A stretch of DNA of 64,000 nt from NCBI GenBank assembly GCA_964651385.1, contig CAZYYM010000002.1:23678-87677 (forward strand), given 5' to 3'. A model generated the notes under the pieces. The model worked only from the letters and a program-made list of their open reading frames with translations. It was not told where the DNA came from and searched no databases. A program made the translations under genes and the position numbers. The stretch comes from GCA-001735895 sp964651385. Its GTDB lineage: Bacteria > Pseudomonadota > Gammaproteobacteria > GCA-001735895. Positions 27,462 to 34,749 of the stretch are shown here, one piece after another (the stretch's first letter is position 1; each line of letters opens with the position of its first letter).

Positions 27462-27506
27462 GCCCAGTGGTTTTAACCCGAGCCGGATTCCGACTACAAT
27501 AAAACC

Positions 27507-28958
27507 ATGAAACCACGTCTTAGTTCATACTGCCTATCAATTTTTATCCTGCTCACTACAGGTTGCGCAATCAACCCGGTTAGCGGTGAGCGCGACTTCG
27601 TTACTGTCAGCGAATCTGACGAAATCGCGCAGGGCACCAAATATCACCAGTCAATTATTGCAAAATACGGTGTTTACGATGACCCGGCGCTACAGGTTTA
27701 TATCAACCAAATTGGCCAGATGCTCGCTGCCAAAAGTCATAGAAATCATCTGAAGTTTCACTTCACGGTACTCGACTCACCCGATATTAATGCCTTCGCA
27801 TTGCCAGGGGGTTACGTTTATATTACCCGCGGCATTATGGCCTATTTAAACTCGGAGGCCGAAATTGCAGGTGTTCTCGGGCACGAAATCGGCCATGTCA
27901 CGGCCCGTCACTCGGTGCGCCAGCAGTCCGGACAATTTGCTACTGATATACTCAATATAATTGTGACTGCCGCGACTGGCAGCCAGTCCCTCGGCCAACT
28001 CAGCAATCAGCTAACAACCGGTATTGTGCGGGGCTATGGCCGTGATCACGAGCTCGAAGCCGACAAGCTGGGAGCGCAATATCTCCACAAAGTGGGTTAC
28101 AATCCTGAATCAATGCTCGAAGTTATCGGCGTACTCAAAAATCAGGAAATTTATGAAAGAACGCTGGCAAAAAAACAGAATCGCAAGCCTAATATTTATC
28201 ACGGCGTTTTTTCGACTCACCCTGAAAACGACAGTCGCCTGAAAACCGTGGTACGCGCAGCGAAAAAACTTTCCACTAAAAAATACCGTGATAGCAATGC
28301 CGATAAATACTTGAAAATGATTAACGGCTTAAGATGGGGCCAAAATATCAAGCAGGGCATCGTGGTTAATAATCGATTCTTGCACCCGGGTCTGGGTATC
28401 AGTATTCAGTTTCCCCAGGACTGGCAGATAACCAATTCAGCTGAAACCCTAATCGCCCGAGATTTCGAGAATGGAGCCATCTTTCAAATGACTCTAATTG
28501 ATCTCAAAAAAAATGAAACCTTACGGAGCCTGCTCTTACGGCAATCCCACAACCAGAAATTAGCGGTGAATTTGCATCGTTTCGGAGCCAGCGCGACAAC
28601 GCAGGTGTCTATTGGAAAACAGCAACAGCCGGCGCGTATCAGTGCTCTTAAATTATCGAATACCCAGGCCATATTTATAATTGGCACCAGTAGTAAAAAG
28701 ACTTTCGTTAAAACTGATGCTACTTTACTGAAAATTAACCGGAGCTATTCCAGGCTGAGCAAGGAAAAGATCGCCGAGATAAAATCACCTAAACTAGTCA
28801 TTGTTAAAGCTAAAGCGGGTGACAGTTATACTGCCCTGGCTAAAAAAAGTCCGCTAAGTTACGACGCTGAAAACCTTTTACGGTTACTGAACCGGGCTTT
28901 CCCCAAAGGGGAAATAATCGCCGGCCAACCAATCAAAGTAATCTCGGTTGATGAATAA
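27507..28958 (+). CDS. M48 family metalloprotease lipoprotein
   Basis: A 483-residue putative periplasmic zinc peptidase. The signal peptide ends in the lipobox LTTGC near residue 20, so the mature protein is probably an outer- or inner-membrane lipoprotein. The zinc site HEIGHVTARH lies near residue 126, with the third ligand in HELEADKLGAQYL near 183. A second domain follows after residue 280 and a LysM-like region (AKAGDSYTALAKKSPLSYDAENLLRLL, one stretch near 432-458) closes the protein. It resembles BepA/LoiP-type outer-membrane quality-control proteases. The stop overlaps the next gene. Confidence 0.9.
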   Translation: MKPRLSSYCLSIFILLTTGCAINPVSGERDFVTVSESDEIAQGTKYHQSIIAKYGVYDDPALQVYINQIGQMLAAKSHRNHLKFHFTVLDSPDINAFALPGGYVYITRGIMAYLNSEAEIAGVLGHEIGHVTARHSVRQQSGQFATDILNIIVTAATGSQSLGQLSNQLTTGIVRGYGRDHELEADKLGAQYLHKVGYNPESMLEVIGVLKNQEIYERTLAKKQNRKPNIYHGVFSTHPENDSRLKTVVRAAKKLSTKKYRDSNADKYLKMINGLRWGQNIKQGIVVNNRFLHPGLGISIQFPQDWQITNSAETLIARDFENGAIFQMTLIDLKKNETLRSLLLRQSHNQKLAVNLHRFGASATTQVSIGKQQQPARISALKLSNTQAIFIIGTSSKKTFVKTDATLLKINRSYSRLSKEKIAEIKSPKLVIVKAKAGDSYTALAKKSPLSYDAENLLRLLNRAFPKGEIIAGQPIKVISVDE

Positions 28959-29790
28959 TCTGTTTTTATTACTGGTTGTGGTTTCGATTTTCAGCTTCGC
29001 CTCAGCCGATTCAAAATCGACCATTTCTACATCCCAGGCCTGTAAAAAAATCTCCGACAAGCTAGCCAGCGTCGACTACCAGGAATGTCTGTCGGCTGAC
29101 TTGCAATTCAGCACATCTCTTTCCACCAGAGGCTTTCCGATTCTGGTCAAAGAATACCCGCCATTAAAAAACAAATCGCCCCTGGGGCGCATTTTACTCG
29201 TGGGTGGAACACATGGTGACGAACTTAGTTCAATCAGTATTGTTTTTAAGTGGATGAAAATCCTCGATAAACACCATTCCGGCCTCTTCCACTGGCGGGT
29301 TGCACCTTTGATGAACCCCGATGGCGCGCTGCAAAAAAAACATAATCGGCTCAATGCCAATGGCGTCGATTTGAATCGCAATTTTCTCATTCCACTATCA
29401 CGCAGTACCGCAGCTCTTGAATACTGGAAAACCCGCGCCTATTTTAACAAGCGCCGTTATCCCGGTCCTTATCCCCTCAGTGAACCCGAAACCCGATGGT
29501 TATATGAAGAAATTGAGCGATTTAAACCCAGCGTCATTATCGCAGTTCACGCGCCCTATTCACTGGTTGACTACGATGCGCCGAGTCGGAAAAATGCCCC
29601 AAAACACATCGGATATCTGTATAAGAACCTAATGGGTACTTATCCTGGCTCACTGGGTAATTATGCCGGTTTGCATCTGGCTATCCCGGTTATAACCCTT
29701 GAATTACCTCATGCCGGGATCATGCCCACTAAATTGCAAATTAGTCGTCTGTGGATTGATCTGGTACGCTGGTTATTACGGAACATATGA
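28951..29790 (+). CDS. M14 family zinc carboxypeptidase-like protein
   Basis: A 279-residue exported peptidase with signal sequence MNNLFLLLVVVSIFSFASA. Zinc ligands appear in GGTHGDELS (H and E, near residue 88), with DLNRNF near 139 and a third histidine in AVHAPYS near 196; the catalytic glutamate is in ITLELPHAG near the end. It resembles MpaA and related murein-peptide amidases, so a murein or small peptide substrate is plausible. Start ATG 28951 overlaps the M48 stop by eight bases; a TTG immediately before is in frame. Confidence 0.85.
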   Translation: MNNLFLLLVVVSIFSFASADSKSTISTSQACKKISDKLASVDYQECLSADLQFSTSLSTRGFPILVKEYPPLKNKSPLGRILLVGGTHGDELSSISIVFKWMKILDKHHSGLFHWRVAPLMNPDGALQKKHNRLNANGVDLNRNFLIPLSRSTAALEYWKTRAYFNKRRYPGPYPLSEPETRWLYEEIERFKPSVIIAVHAPYSLVDYDAPSRKNAPKHIGYLYKNLMGTYPGSLGNYAGLHLAIPVITLELPHAGIMPTKLQISRLWIDLVRWLLRNI

Positions 29791-29896
29791 ACCGGTCAAG
29801 GAATTCTAAAAAAGAGAAGTTTTTCACAGAAAACTCGGTTTTTTCTGTTAACGTCTGTATTGTATGAGGGTCAGTACCGGCTCTAGAGAGAAATCC

Positions 29897-30889
29897 GTGT
29901 CCAACTACCCGATAATTCGCAAACGGCGCATGCGCAGAGATGACTTCACACGGCGCTTAATGCGTGAAAACAACCTCAGTACGGATGATTTTATTTATCC
30001 GATGTTTGTGCTAGAAGGTACGAATCGGCGTGAGTCAGTGCCATCGATGCCAGGTATATCACGCCTCTCACTTGACTTGTTGCTCGAAGAGGCCAGGGCC
30101 ATCGAGGACCTCGGCATTCCCGCCATTGCGCTCTTTCCGGTTGTAGATGCTGATCGAAAAAGTCAATTAGCGGAAGAAGCCTGGAGTCCACAGGGACTGG
30201 TTCAACGTAGCGTCAATGCATTAAAAAAATCTATCCCCGCTCTCGGCGTCATAACCGATGTCGCTCTTGATCCCTACACCAGCCACGGGCAGGACGGGCT
30301 ACTCGACGACGCGGGCTATGTCACCAATGACAGAACCGTAGAAGCTCTGGTGAAGCAGGCGCTGTCTCACGCTGAAGCCGGTGCAGATATAGTTGCGCCG
30401 TCTGATATGATGGATGGTCGAATTCTCGCTATTCGCGAAAAGCTCGAAAGTGAGGGGCATGTCAATACTCGTATTCTTGCCTACGCGGCCAAATATGCCT
30501 CCAGTTTTTATGGTCCGTTTCGTGATGCAGTCGGTTCCGCCGGCAACCTCGCCGGTAGCCATAAATATTCCTATCAAATGGACCCCGCAAATAGCAACGA
30601 AGCTATTCACGAAGTCTTGCTCGATATCGATGAAGGCGCCGATATGGTCATGATAAAACCCGGCATGCCATATCTTGATATCGTACTGCGCATCAAACAG
30701 GAATTACAATTCCCCACCTTTGTCTATCAGGTTAGCGGAGAATACGCGATGTTGAAAGCAGCCGGGCAAAACGGCTGGATCGACGAAAAAGCCTGCGTAC
30801 TCGAAGCGTTACTATCTATGAAAAGAGCTGGCGCCGACGGAATTCTGACTTATTTTGCCAAATTGGCCGCAGGCTGGCTAAAAGAATAA
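29897..30889 (+). CDS. hemB: Delta-aminolevulinic acid dehydratase (porphobilinogen synthase)
   Basis: HemB condenses two 5-aminolevulinates into porphobilinogen. The Schiff-base lysines lie in AKYASSFYGPFRDA and MIKPGMPYLD. The metal-site segment reads TDVALDPYTSHGQDGL, with Ala/Asp in place of the three zinc cysteines of E. coli HemB, so it belongs to the magnesium-type, zinc-independent class. I choose GTG 29897, preceded by AGAGAG, giving 330 residues; ATG 29864 adds eleven. The gene stands two bases before aroE. Confidence 0.95.
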   Translation: MSNYPIIRKRRMRRDDFTRRLMRENNLSTDDFIYPMFVLEGTNRRESVPSMPGISRLSLDLLLEEARAIEDLGIPAIALFPVVDADRKSQLAEEAWSPQGLVQRSVNALKKSIPALGVITDVALDPYTSHGQDGLLDDAGYVTNDRTVEALVKQALSHAEAGADIVAPSDMMDGRILAIREKLESEGHVNTRILAYAAKYASSFYGPFRDAVGSAGNLAGSHKYSYQMDPANSNEAIHEVLLDIDEGADMVMIKPGMPYLDIVLRIKQELQFPTFVYQVSGEYAMLKAAGQNGWIDEKACVLEALLSMKRAGADGILTYFAKLAAGWLKE

Positions 30890-30891
30890 TT

Positions 30892-31725
30892 GTGTCCGAC
30901 GCTATCGACAAAAATAAACGCTTCGCTGTAGTCGGTAATCCGGTAAGCCACAGCCTGTCGCCCGCGATTCACCAGGCCTTTGCCGAACAATACCGAGTAA
31001 CCTTAAGCTACGAAGCCATTGAAAACCCTGAAGATGATTTCGAGGCGGGATTGAAAGGCCTGCAGCAACTGGGATACAAGGGGCTGAATGTCACCGTACC
31101 GTTCAAACAGCAGGCGGCTCAATTTTGCGATCGTAAAAGTCCCCGTGCAAAAGATGCTGGAGCGGTAAATACCATCATCTTTTTGGATAATGGCGAAATA
31201 GTCGGTGATAATACCGACGGTGTCGGGCTAACGCGTGATTTGGTGAATAATCATAGTGCATTGATAAAACGCCGGAAAATTTTACTACTCGGTGCAGGCG
31301 GTGCAGTACGAGGCGTATTGCCGTCACTTTTAGCACTCAGCCCGGATAATCTAACCCTTGCCAATCGTACCGTCGAAAAAGCCGAACTACTTGCTGAATA
31401 TTTTAAAGGCATTGGTGACATTATTCCCAGTGCTTACGAAGACCTTGGGCGCGAAAAGTTTGATCTGATTATTAATGGGACATCCGCTGGATTAAAGCAG
31501 GAAGTGCCACACGTTCCCGACCAGGTACTAGGCGTAAATTCAATTTGCTACGACATGATGTATAACCTGGACAAAGCCACGACATTCGTCGAGTGGGCAC
31601 AAAGTCGAGGCGCTTCGCGCGCCATTGACGGTTTGGGAATGTTGGTAGAACAGGCGGCCGAATCATTTTTTATCTGGCACAATATCCGCGTCGATACCAC
31701 AAAAGTCATCACCTCGATTCGCTAG
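30892..31725 (+). CDS. aroE: Shikimate dehydrogenase
   Basis: AroE reduces 3-dehydroshikimate with NADPH in the shikimate pathway. The 277-residue protein shows GNPVSHSLSPAIHQAF near residue 16, the catalytic lysine in NVTVPFKQQAA near 68, DNTDGVGLTRD near 105, the NADP loop LLGAGGAVRG near 129 and the C-terminal IDGLGMLVEQAAESF. The start is GTG at 30892, two bases after hemB, so it is probably cotranscribed with it. Confidence 0.96.
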   Translation: MSDAIDKNKRFAVVGNPVSHSLSPAIHQAFAEQYRVTLSYEAIENPEDDFEAGLKGLQQLGYKGLNVTVPFKQQAAQFCDRKSPRAKDAGAVNTIIFLDNGEIVGDNTDGVGLTRDLVNNHSALIKRRKILLLGAGGAVRGVLPSLLALSPDNLTLANRTVEKAELLAEYFKGIGDIIPSAYEDLGREKFDLIINGTSAGLKQEVPHVPDQVLGVNSICYDMMYNLDKATTFVEWAQSRGASRAIDGLGMLVEQAAESFFIWHNIRVDTTKVITSIR

Positions 31726-31863
31726 CAGACTGAATAATCGTCTAAGAATCCTGTCGACCACAAATGTTTCCAGATTATTATTAAATCAGCCCGTGAATGT
31801 TTCGAAACCGGCACTTTGTCGACAGGCTTAAACAAATTATTTCTGGCACCCTGAAAAGAACCT

Positions 31864-32010
31864 GCCATATCAAACGACTAACATCTGAAATTTCATACCG
31901 TGGCCGAAGGTGTCCAAGCTCACGAAGTACTGGAATTCTTATTAGCGAAAGACGGCGTGAATTTTCAAGATTAATATTTAGCCAAGCCCGAGCCGCTCAA
32001 TCTCCTGATA
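31864..32010 (+). pseudogene. Decayed fragment of an EAL (c-di-GMP phosphodiesterase) domain
   Basis: In one plus frame this stretch reads HLKFHTVAEGVQAHEVLEFL, then AKDGVNFQD, a stop at 31972-31974 and YLAKPEPLNLL. It matches the EAL-domain C-terminus, typically LKxVAEGVETxEQ, then GVDxxQGYYLxKPEPL. The stop replaces the Tyr after QG and another stop (31879-31881) lies just upstream, so the frame is broken. No intact upstream domain was found. The rest of the gap 31726-32071 holds nothing recognisable. Confidence 0.6.
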
Positions 32011-32071
32011 AAACCTACGCAATCCAAATTGCTTTTTTACCGGAAACGACCGGATAATAAACGAAGCGCGA

Positions 32072-32938
32072 TCACCCGGGGGAATTGAGTCGCGCTTCGC
32101 CCTCCTTCTGCCTGGTTGAATGCATAACTGCCACGCTTGCCGGAACAAAAAATCGCAGCCCAGGAGCGTCTTTTATTATTATCGTTTTACGGGGGTATAA
32201 CGTGAGGACACCCCTGGCTGCGATCACCACCTGAACAAGTAGTAACCAGAAAAATAAAGAAAAACTGCCGGCACCGTGCGAAATCGAGAATGCTACCTCT
32301 TCAAAAACAATGCCTTCGTCACGATTGATATCTTCGAGCATAATCTCTTTTCCAAGATAGTGGCGATCGAGTATATCGCTGGTAACCATACCCGTATGAT
32401 TGAGGCTGTAGATTTCTACCAACACGGCGTAGTAGCCCGGTGGGTAACCTTCTACTAGCTCGGTCGTCACTTCGTAGGTGTCGCCGACGTCATTCTGAAA
32501 TATATTGAACAAGTCACTTGTAGCGTATTGAATCCATGGACCGCCTTCTCTACTAAGATATAACTTGGCGTATAAAGTAGCCCTGTCGTAGTCGACGTCA
32601 ACGTCGAAAATTACATTGAGTGCGTGATGATAGCCATCACCGTCGATATCAGACAGCAACTCAACATCAGCGTCGTAAATCGAGAAGTACTGGTCGTGTC
32701 GATTGGCAATAGCGGATAGCTGTTGTCGCGATTTAATCGTTGCAGGCTCTAACAACTTACCACTGACAATTTTCTGCCCCTTTACTGCCTCGAGCAGATT
32801 TAAGCCGCTATCGCTCACCCGTTTGCCAATCGAACGGGATGTCTGTACAGGATTGCTTTCGAAAGCAGTCTGGGCAAAAACACTCAGGTTGATCAAACAT
32901 AATAGACTTGCCAAACCGAACTGTGATTTGATATCCAT
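32072..32938 (-). CDS. Exported choice-of-anchor-H-like protein
   Basis: A 288-residue secreted protein with signal peptide ending near SVFAQTA. The core contains LSDIDGDGYHHALNVIFDVDVDY, LYLSREGGPWIQYATSDLF (one stretch) and VTTELVEGYPPGYYAVLVEIY, as in gammaproteobacterial choice-of-anchor H proteins. Near residue 220 is a GAGSF box followed by a hydrophobic helix and basic residues, which looks like a sorting or anchor segment. Here the C-terminus extends about 45 residues past it, longer than usual. Substrate and role are unknown. Confidence 0.7.
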   Translation of the reverse strand: MDIKSQFGLASLLCLINLSVFAQTAFESNPVQTSRSIGKRVSDSGLNLLEAVKGQKIVSGKLLEPATIKSRQQLSAIANRHDQYFSIYDADVELLSDIDGDGYHHALNVIFDVDVDYDRATLYAKLYLSREGGPWIQYATSDLFNIFQNDVGDTYEVTTELVEGYPPGYYAVLVEIYSLNHTGMVTSDILDRHYLGKEIMLEDINRDEGIVFEEVAFSISHGAGSFSLFFWLLLVQVVIAARGVLTLYPRKTIIIKDAPGLRFFVPASVAVMHSTRQKEGEARLNSPG

Positions 32939-32958
32939 TGCACTGACCCATTAACCGA

Positions 32959-33282
32959 TTAATGTCTTTTCGTTTTATAGCGATAGCCACCGCTGTTGTG
33001 GCTATACTGGTAATGTGAGCCATAGTGCCCACCATTATATCCTCCTTGCCCGTAATACGAATTCTGACCGTAGTGACCACTATGACCATGCCGATGTTTC
33101 TTTTTGTAGTGGTAACGGTGTGAGTGGGCATGGTTATACAGTATCGATGCAAAGACACCAATTGCTACATAGGGGAAAATCGAATGCCGGTTGTGGTCGG
33201 CTCTGGCTGTAGATACCATCGAACCGGCAACGAGCAACATCGAAACAAGCGATACCTTTAAAGCCGTCTTGAAATTAACCAT
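32959..33282 (-). CDS. Small exported His/Gly/Tyr-rich protein
   Basis: A 107-residue protein. The signal peptide runs to about residue 28 (STARA), followed by a hydrophobic stretch IFPYVAIGVFASILY that could hold it in the membrane. The C-terminal half is composed mainly of His, Tyr, Gly, Lys and Ser with repeats such as YGQGGYNGGHYGSHY. The start at ATG 33282 is supported by GAGGAAA upstream; in-frame ATGs further out lack such a site. The histidine content suggests metal binding, but this is a guess from composition. Confidence 0.7.
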   Translation of the reverse strand: MVNFKTALKVSLVSMLLVAGSMVSTARADHNRHSIFPYVAIGVFASILYNHAHSHRYHYKKKHRHGHSGHYGQNSYYGQGGYNGGHYGSHYQYSHNSGGYRYKTKRH

Positions 33283-33413
33283 CACATTTCCTCGTGTCGT
33301 GAATGAATGGTGACAATTTACTCCAGCTAGACTGAATAGCCGCTGAACCGCAGAATTCATTTCAGCAACGAGAAATAATTCGCTTTATGGCAGATTTTTT
33401 CTGGCGCACATAA

Positions 33414-33438
33414 AAAAGGCCGGAATCTCCGGCCTTTA
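33414..33438 (-). terminator. Rho-independent terminator of rpsT
   Basis: On the minus strand AAAGGCCGG / CCGGCCTTT with an AGATT loop is followed by TTTTT. It lies about 25 bases after the rpsT stop. Confidence 0.88.
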
Positions 33439-33462
33439 TTGACGAGCTGAGTGACGACTCGA

Positions 33463-33723
33463 TTACATCGCCTTAATCTGAGTATTCATGCGGCTCTTAT
33501 GACGTGCAGCTTTATTCCTGCTGATAATGCCGGCAGTTGCAGAGCTATCAAGCACCGGTACAACTTTCTTATAGGCGGCTTCGGCTGCAGCTTTGTCGGC
33601 TGATGCGATAGCGGCAACAGCGGCTTTGAGATAGGTACGCATCATTGAGCGGCGGCTCGCGTTACGTTGACGGCGTTGTTCGGCCTGACTCGCACGTTTT
33701 TTTGCTGAAGCTGAATTTGCCAA
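33463..33723 (-). CDS. rpsT: 30S ribosomal protein S20
   Basis: S20 is a primary 16S rRNA-binding protein of the 30S subunit. The 86-residue sequence starts ANSASAKKRASQAEQRRQRNASRRS and is rich in Lys/Arg/Ala as expected. The start codon is TTG, preceded by AGGAG; E. coli rpsT also uses UUG, where it contributes to autogenous control. Its own promoter (33762-33790) and terminator (33414-33438) are visible, so it is monocistronic. Confidence 0.98.
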   Translation of the reverse strand: MANSASAKKRASQAEQRRQRNASRRSMMRTYLKAAVAAIASADKAAAEAAYKKVVPVLDSSATAGIISRNKAARHKSRMNTQIKAM

Positions 33724-33761
33724 GGTTGACTCCTGGATTGGACTTAAAAAATCAGGCGCGC

Positions 33762-33790
33762 ATTATCTTCACTGACCGTCGCAGTGTCAA
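33762..33790 (-). promoter_or_regulatory. Sigma70 promoter of rpsT
   Basis: On the minus strand TTGACA (33790-33785), a 17-base spacer and GATAAT (33767-33762) form a near-consensus promoter about 40 bases upstream of the rpsT start. Confidence 0.82.
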
Positions 33791-34186
33791 CCCGATTAGC
33801 CTTAAAATTGCGGTTAGTTTAATTTATCTTTGTGGTATTCCGCTATCCAGAAGGAAGTCGATTTTCTTCAGCCGTTATCGATAAAATTCACACTCATTTT
33901 GCACTCATTAGCGCTTTTGCCTGCGAATCGGCCAATGCTCCTGGGCAAAAAAGGCCGTCGTCCATCCAGGTCCTGGGGGGTGGGGAATTGATTTTAGGAT
34001 TTTGCGGCCAGCGAGTAACCTTGTAAGTTAAAAGTTTGACAGGATTTTAAAAAGACAGGAAAATTCCCCAATGAGAAGTGTTCAAAATAATCAATCGGCA
34101 AAGGTCGCGGATTGCCAGCGAATTAGGCTGTTATGTAACACTTAGAGAAAACTACAATAGACTCATTGGGATCAAAGTAGCTGATA
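33791..34186. other. Intergenic stretch without recognised gene
   Basis: About 400 bases between rpsT and the small RHH operon. I see no supported gene. There is a dispersed inverted repeat, GGGGAATT (33982-33989) and AATTCCCC (34062-34069), 72 bases apart, which may be chance. A 38-codon GTG frame at 34078-34194 overlaps the 3' end of the gene at 34187 and is not called. Confidence 0.5.
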
Positions 34187-34366
34187 TCATTTAGGTAATA
34201 CCCGACCAGCCTGCAAAGCCGCAATATTAACAACCGTTTCAACTCGAATTAAACGCCTGTCCACATCGGTTAACAATGTCTCGACTCGCTCGATGTCCTT
34301 ATTCAATTTTTTTGTTTCATCGGTAAGCGTTAACACATCGACCAGAATATCTTTCCAGCTAGCCAT
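34187..34366 (-). CDS. Small coiled-coil protein, 59 aa, partner of the RHH gene
   Basis: Starting MASWKDILVDVL and ending AALQAGRVLPK, this 59-residue protein is almost wholly predicted helix with heptad-like spacing of Leu/Val/Ile and many charged residues, so coiled coil or oligomer is likely. The ATG overlaps the stop of the upstream RHH gene by one base (TAATG), implying translational coupling. No membrane segment or nuclease motif is visible. Its function is unknown; a partner or toxin-like role with the RHH protein is only a possibility. Confidence 0.7.
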   Translation of the reverse strand: MASWKDILVDVLTLTDETKKLNKDIERVETLLTDVDRRLIRVETVVNIAALQAGRVLPK

Positions 34367-34638
34367 TATCGAGGCCCTGCTTCAATCTTTTTGAGGGTTT
34401 TGTTTAAGCGTCGACGCGTTTTCTGCGTATCGGAAATAGCTTCCTTAAGCTTCATTGATGCAACTTCGAGTAACTCGATAGATTCAGTCGAATCATTGTC
34501 CGGATCAAAATAGTCAATAGCATTACGCACGACTTCGGCAACAGACGATTTACGCTTGTTTGCAACAGTTTCCAGTTTTTCAATATTTTCAGCCGAAAGC
34601 AGAACCTGCTTGCGTACCAACGTTGCTGATCTTGCCAT
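34366..34638 (-). CDS. Ribbon-helix-helix DNA-binding protein
   Basis: A 90-residue protein. Residues 8-50 (KQVLLSAENIEKLETVANKR, then SSVAEVVRNAIDYF) match the CopG/MetJ-Arc ribbon-helix-helix pattern, and the C-terminal half (LKEAISDTQKTRRRLNKTL) is a charged helix probably used for dimer or partner contact. It is followed by a translationally coupled 59-residue gene. Two direct repeats over its promoter suggest autoregulation. The layout is like that of an antitoxin-led operon, but no known toxin fold is present. Confidence 0.82.
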   Translation of the reverse strand: MARSATLVRKQVLLSAENIEKLETVANKRKSSVAEVVRNAIDYFDPDNDSTESIELLEVASMKLKEAISDTQKTRRRLNKTLKKIEAGPR

Positions 34639-34663
34639 ATAGAATCTCCAGAATCATGCTTAC

Positions 34664-34691
34664 ATTATACACATACACACTACATACACAA
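34664..34691 (-). promoter_or_regulatory. Promoter with direct-repeat operator of the RHH operon
   Basis: On the minus strand TTGTGT (34691-34686), 16 bases, TATAAT (34669-34664) form a promoter about 25 bases before the RHH start codon. Two exact 9-base repeats (TGTGTATGT; plus-strand ACATACACA at 34671-34679 and 34682-34690) are spaced 11 bases apart and cover the spacer and -35, as expected for an RHH operator. The sequence also contains a chance TTATACACA DnaA-type box at 34665-34673. Confidence 0.7.
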
Positions 34692-34749
34692 CTTCCAAAC
34701 CTTAGGCTAAACGAACTTTACTAAAATAACTGATAACTCAACCATTTCA

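Noticed and set aside
31797..32057. 86-codon plus-strand ORF after aroE
   Set aside because: Its frame gives no recognisable protein, and the informative frame in this stretch is the EAL remnant in a different phase.
34078..34194. 38-codon GTG frame upstream of the small RHH operon
   Set aside because: Very short, no clear ribosome-binding site, and overlaps the 3' end of the opposite-strand gene.
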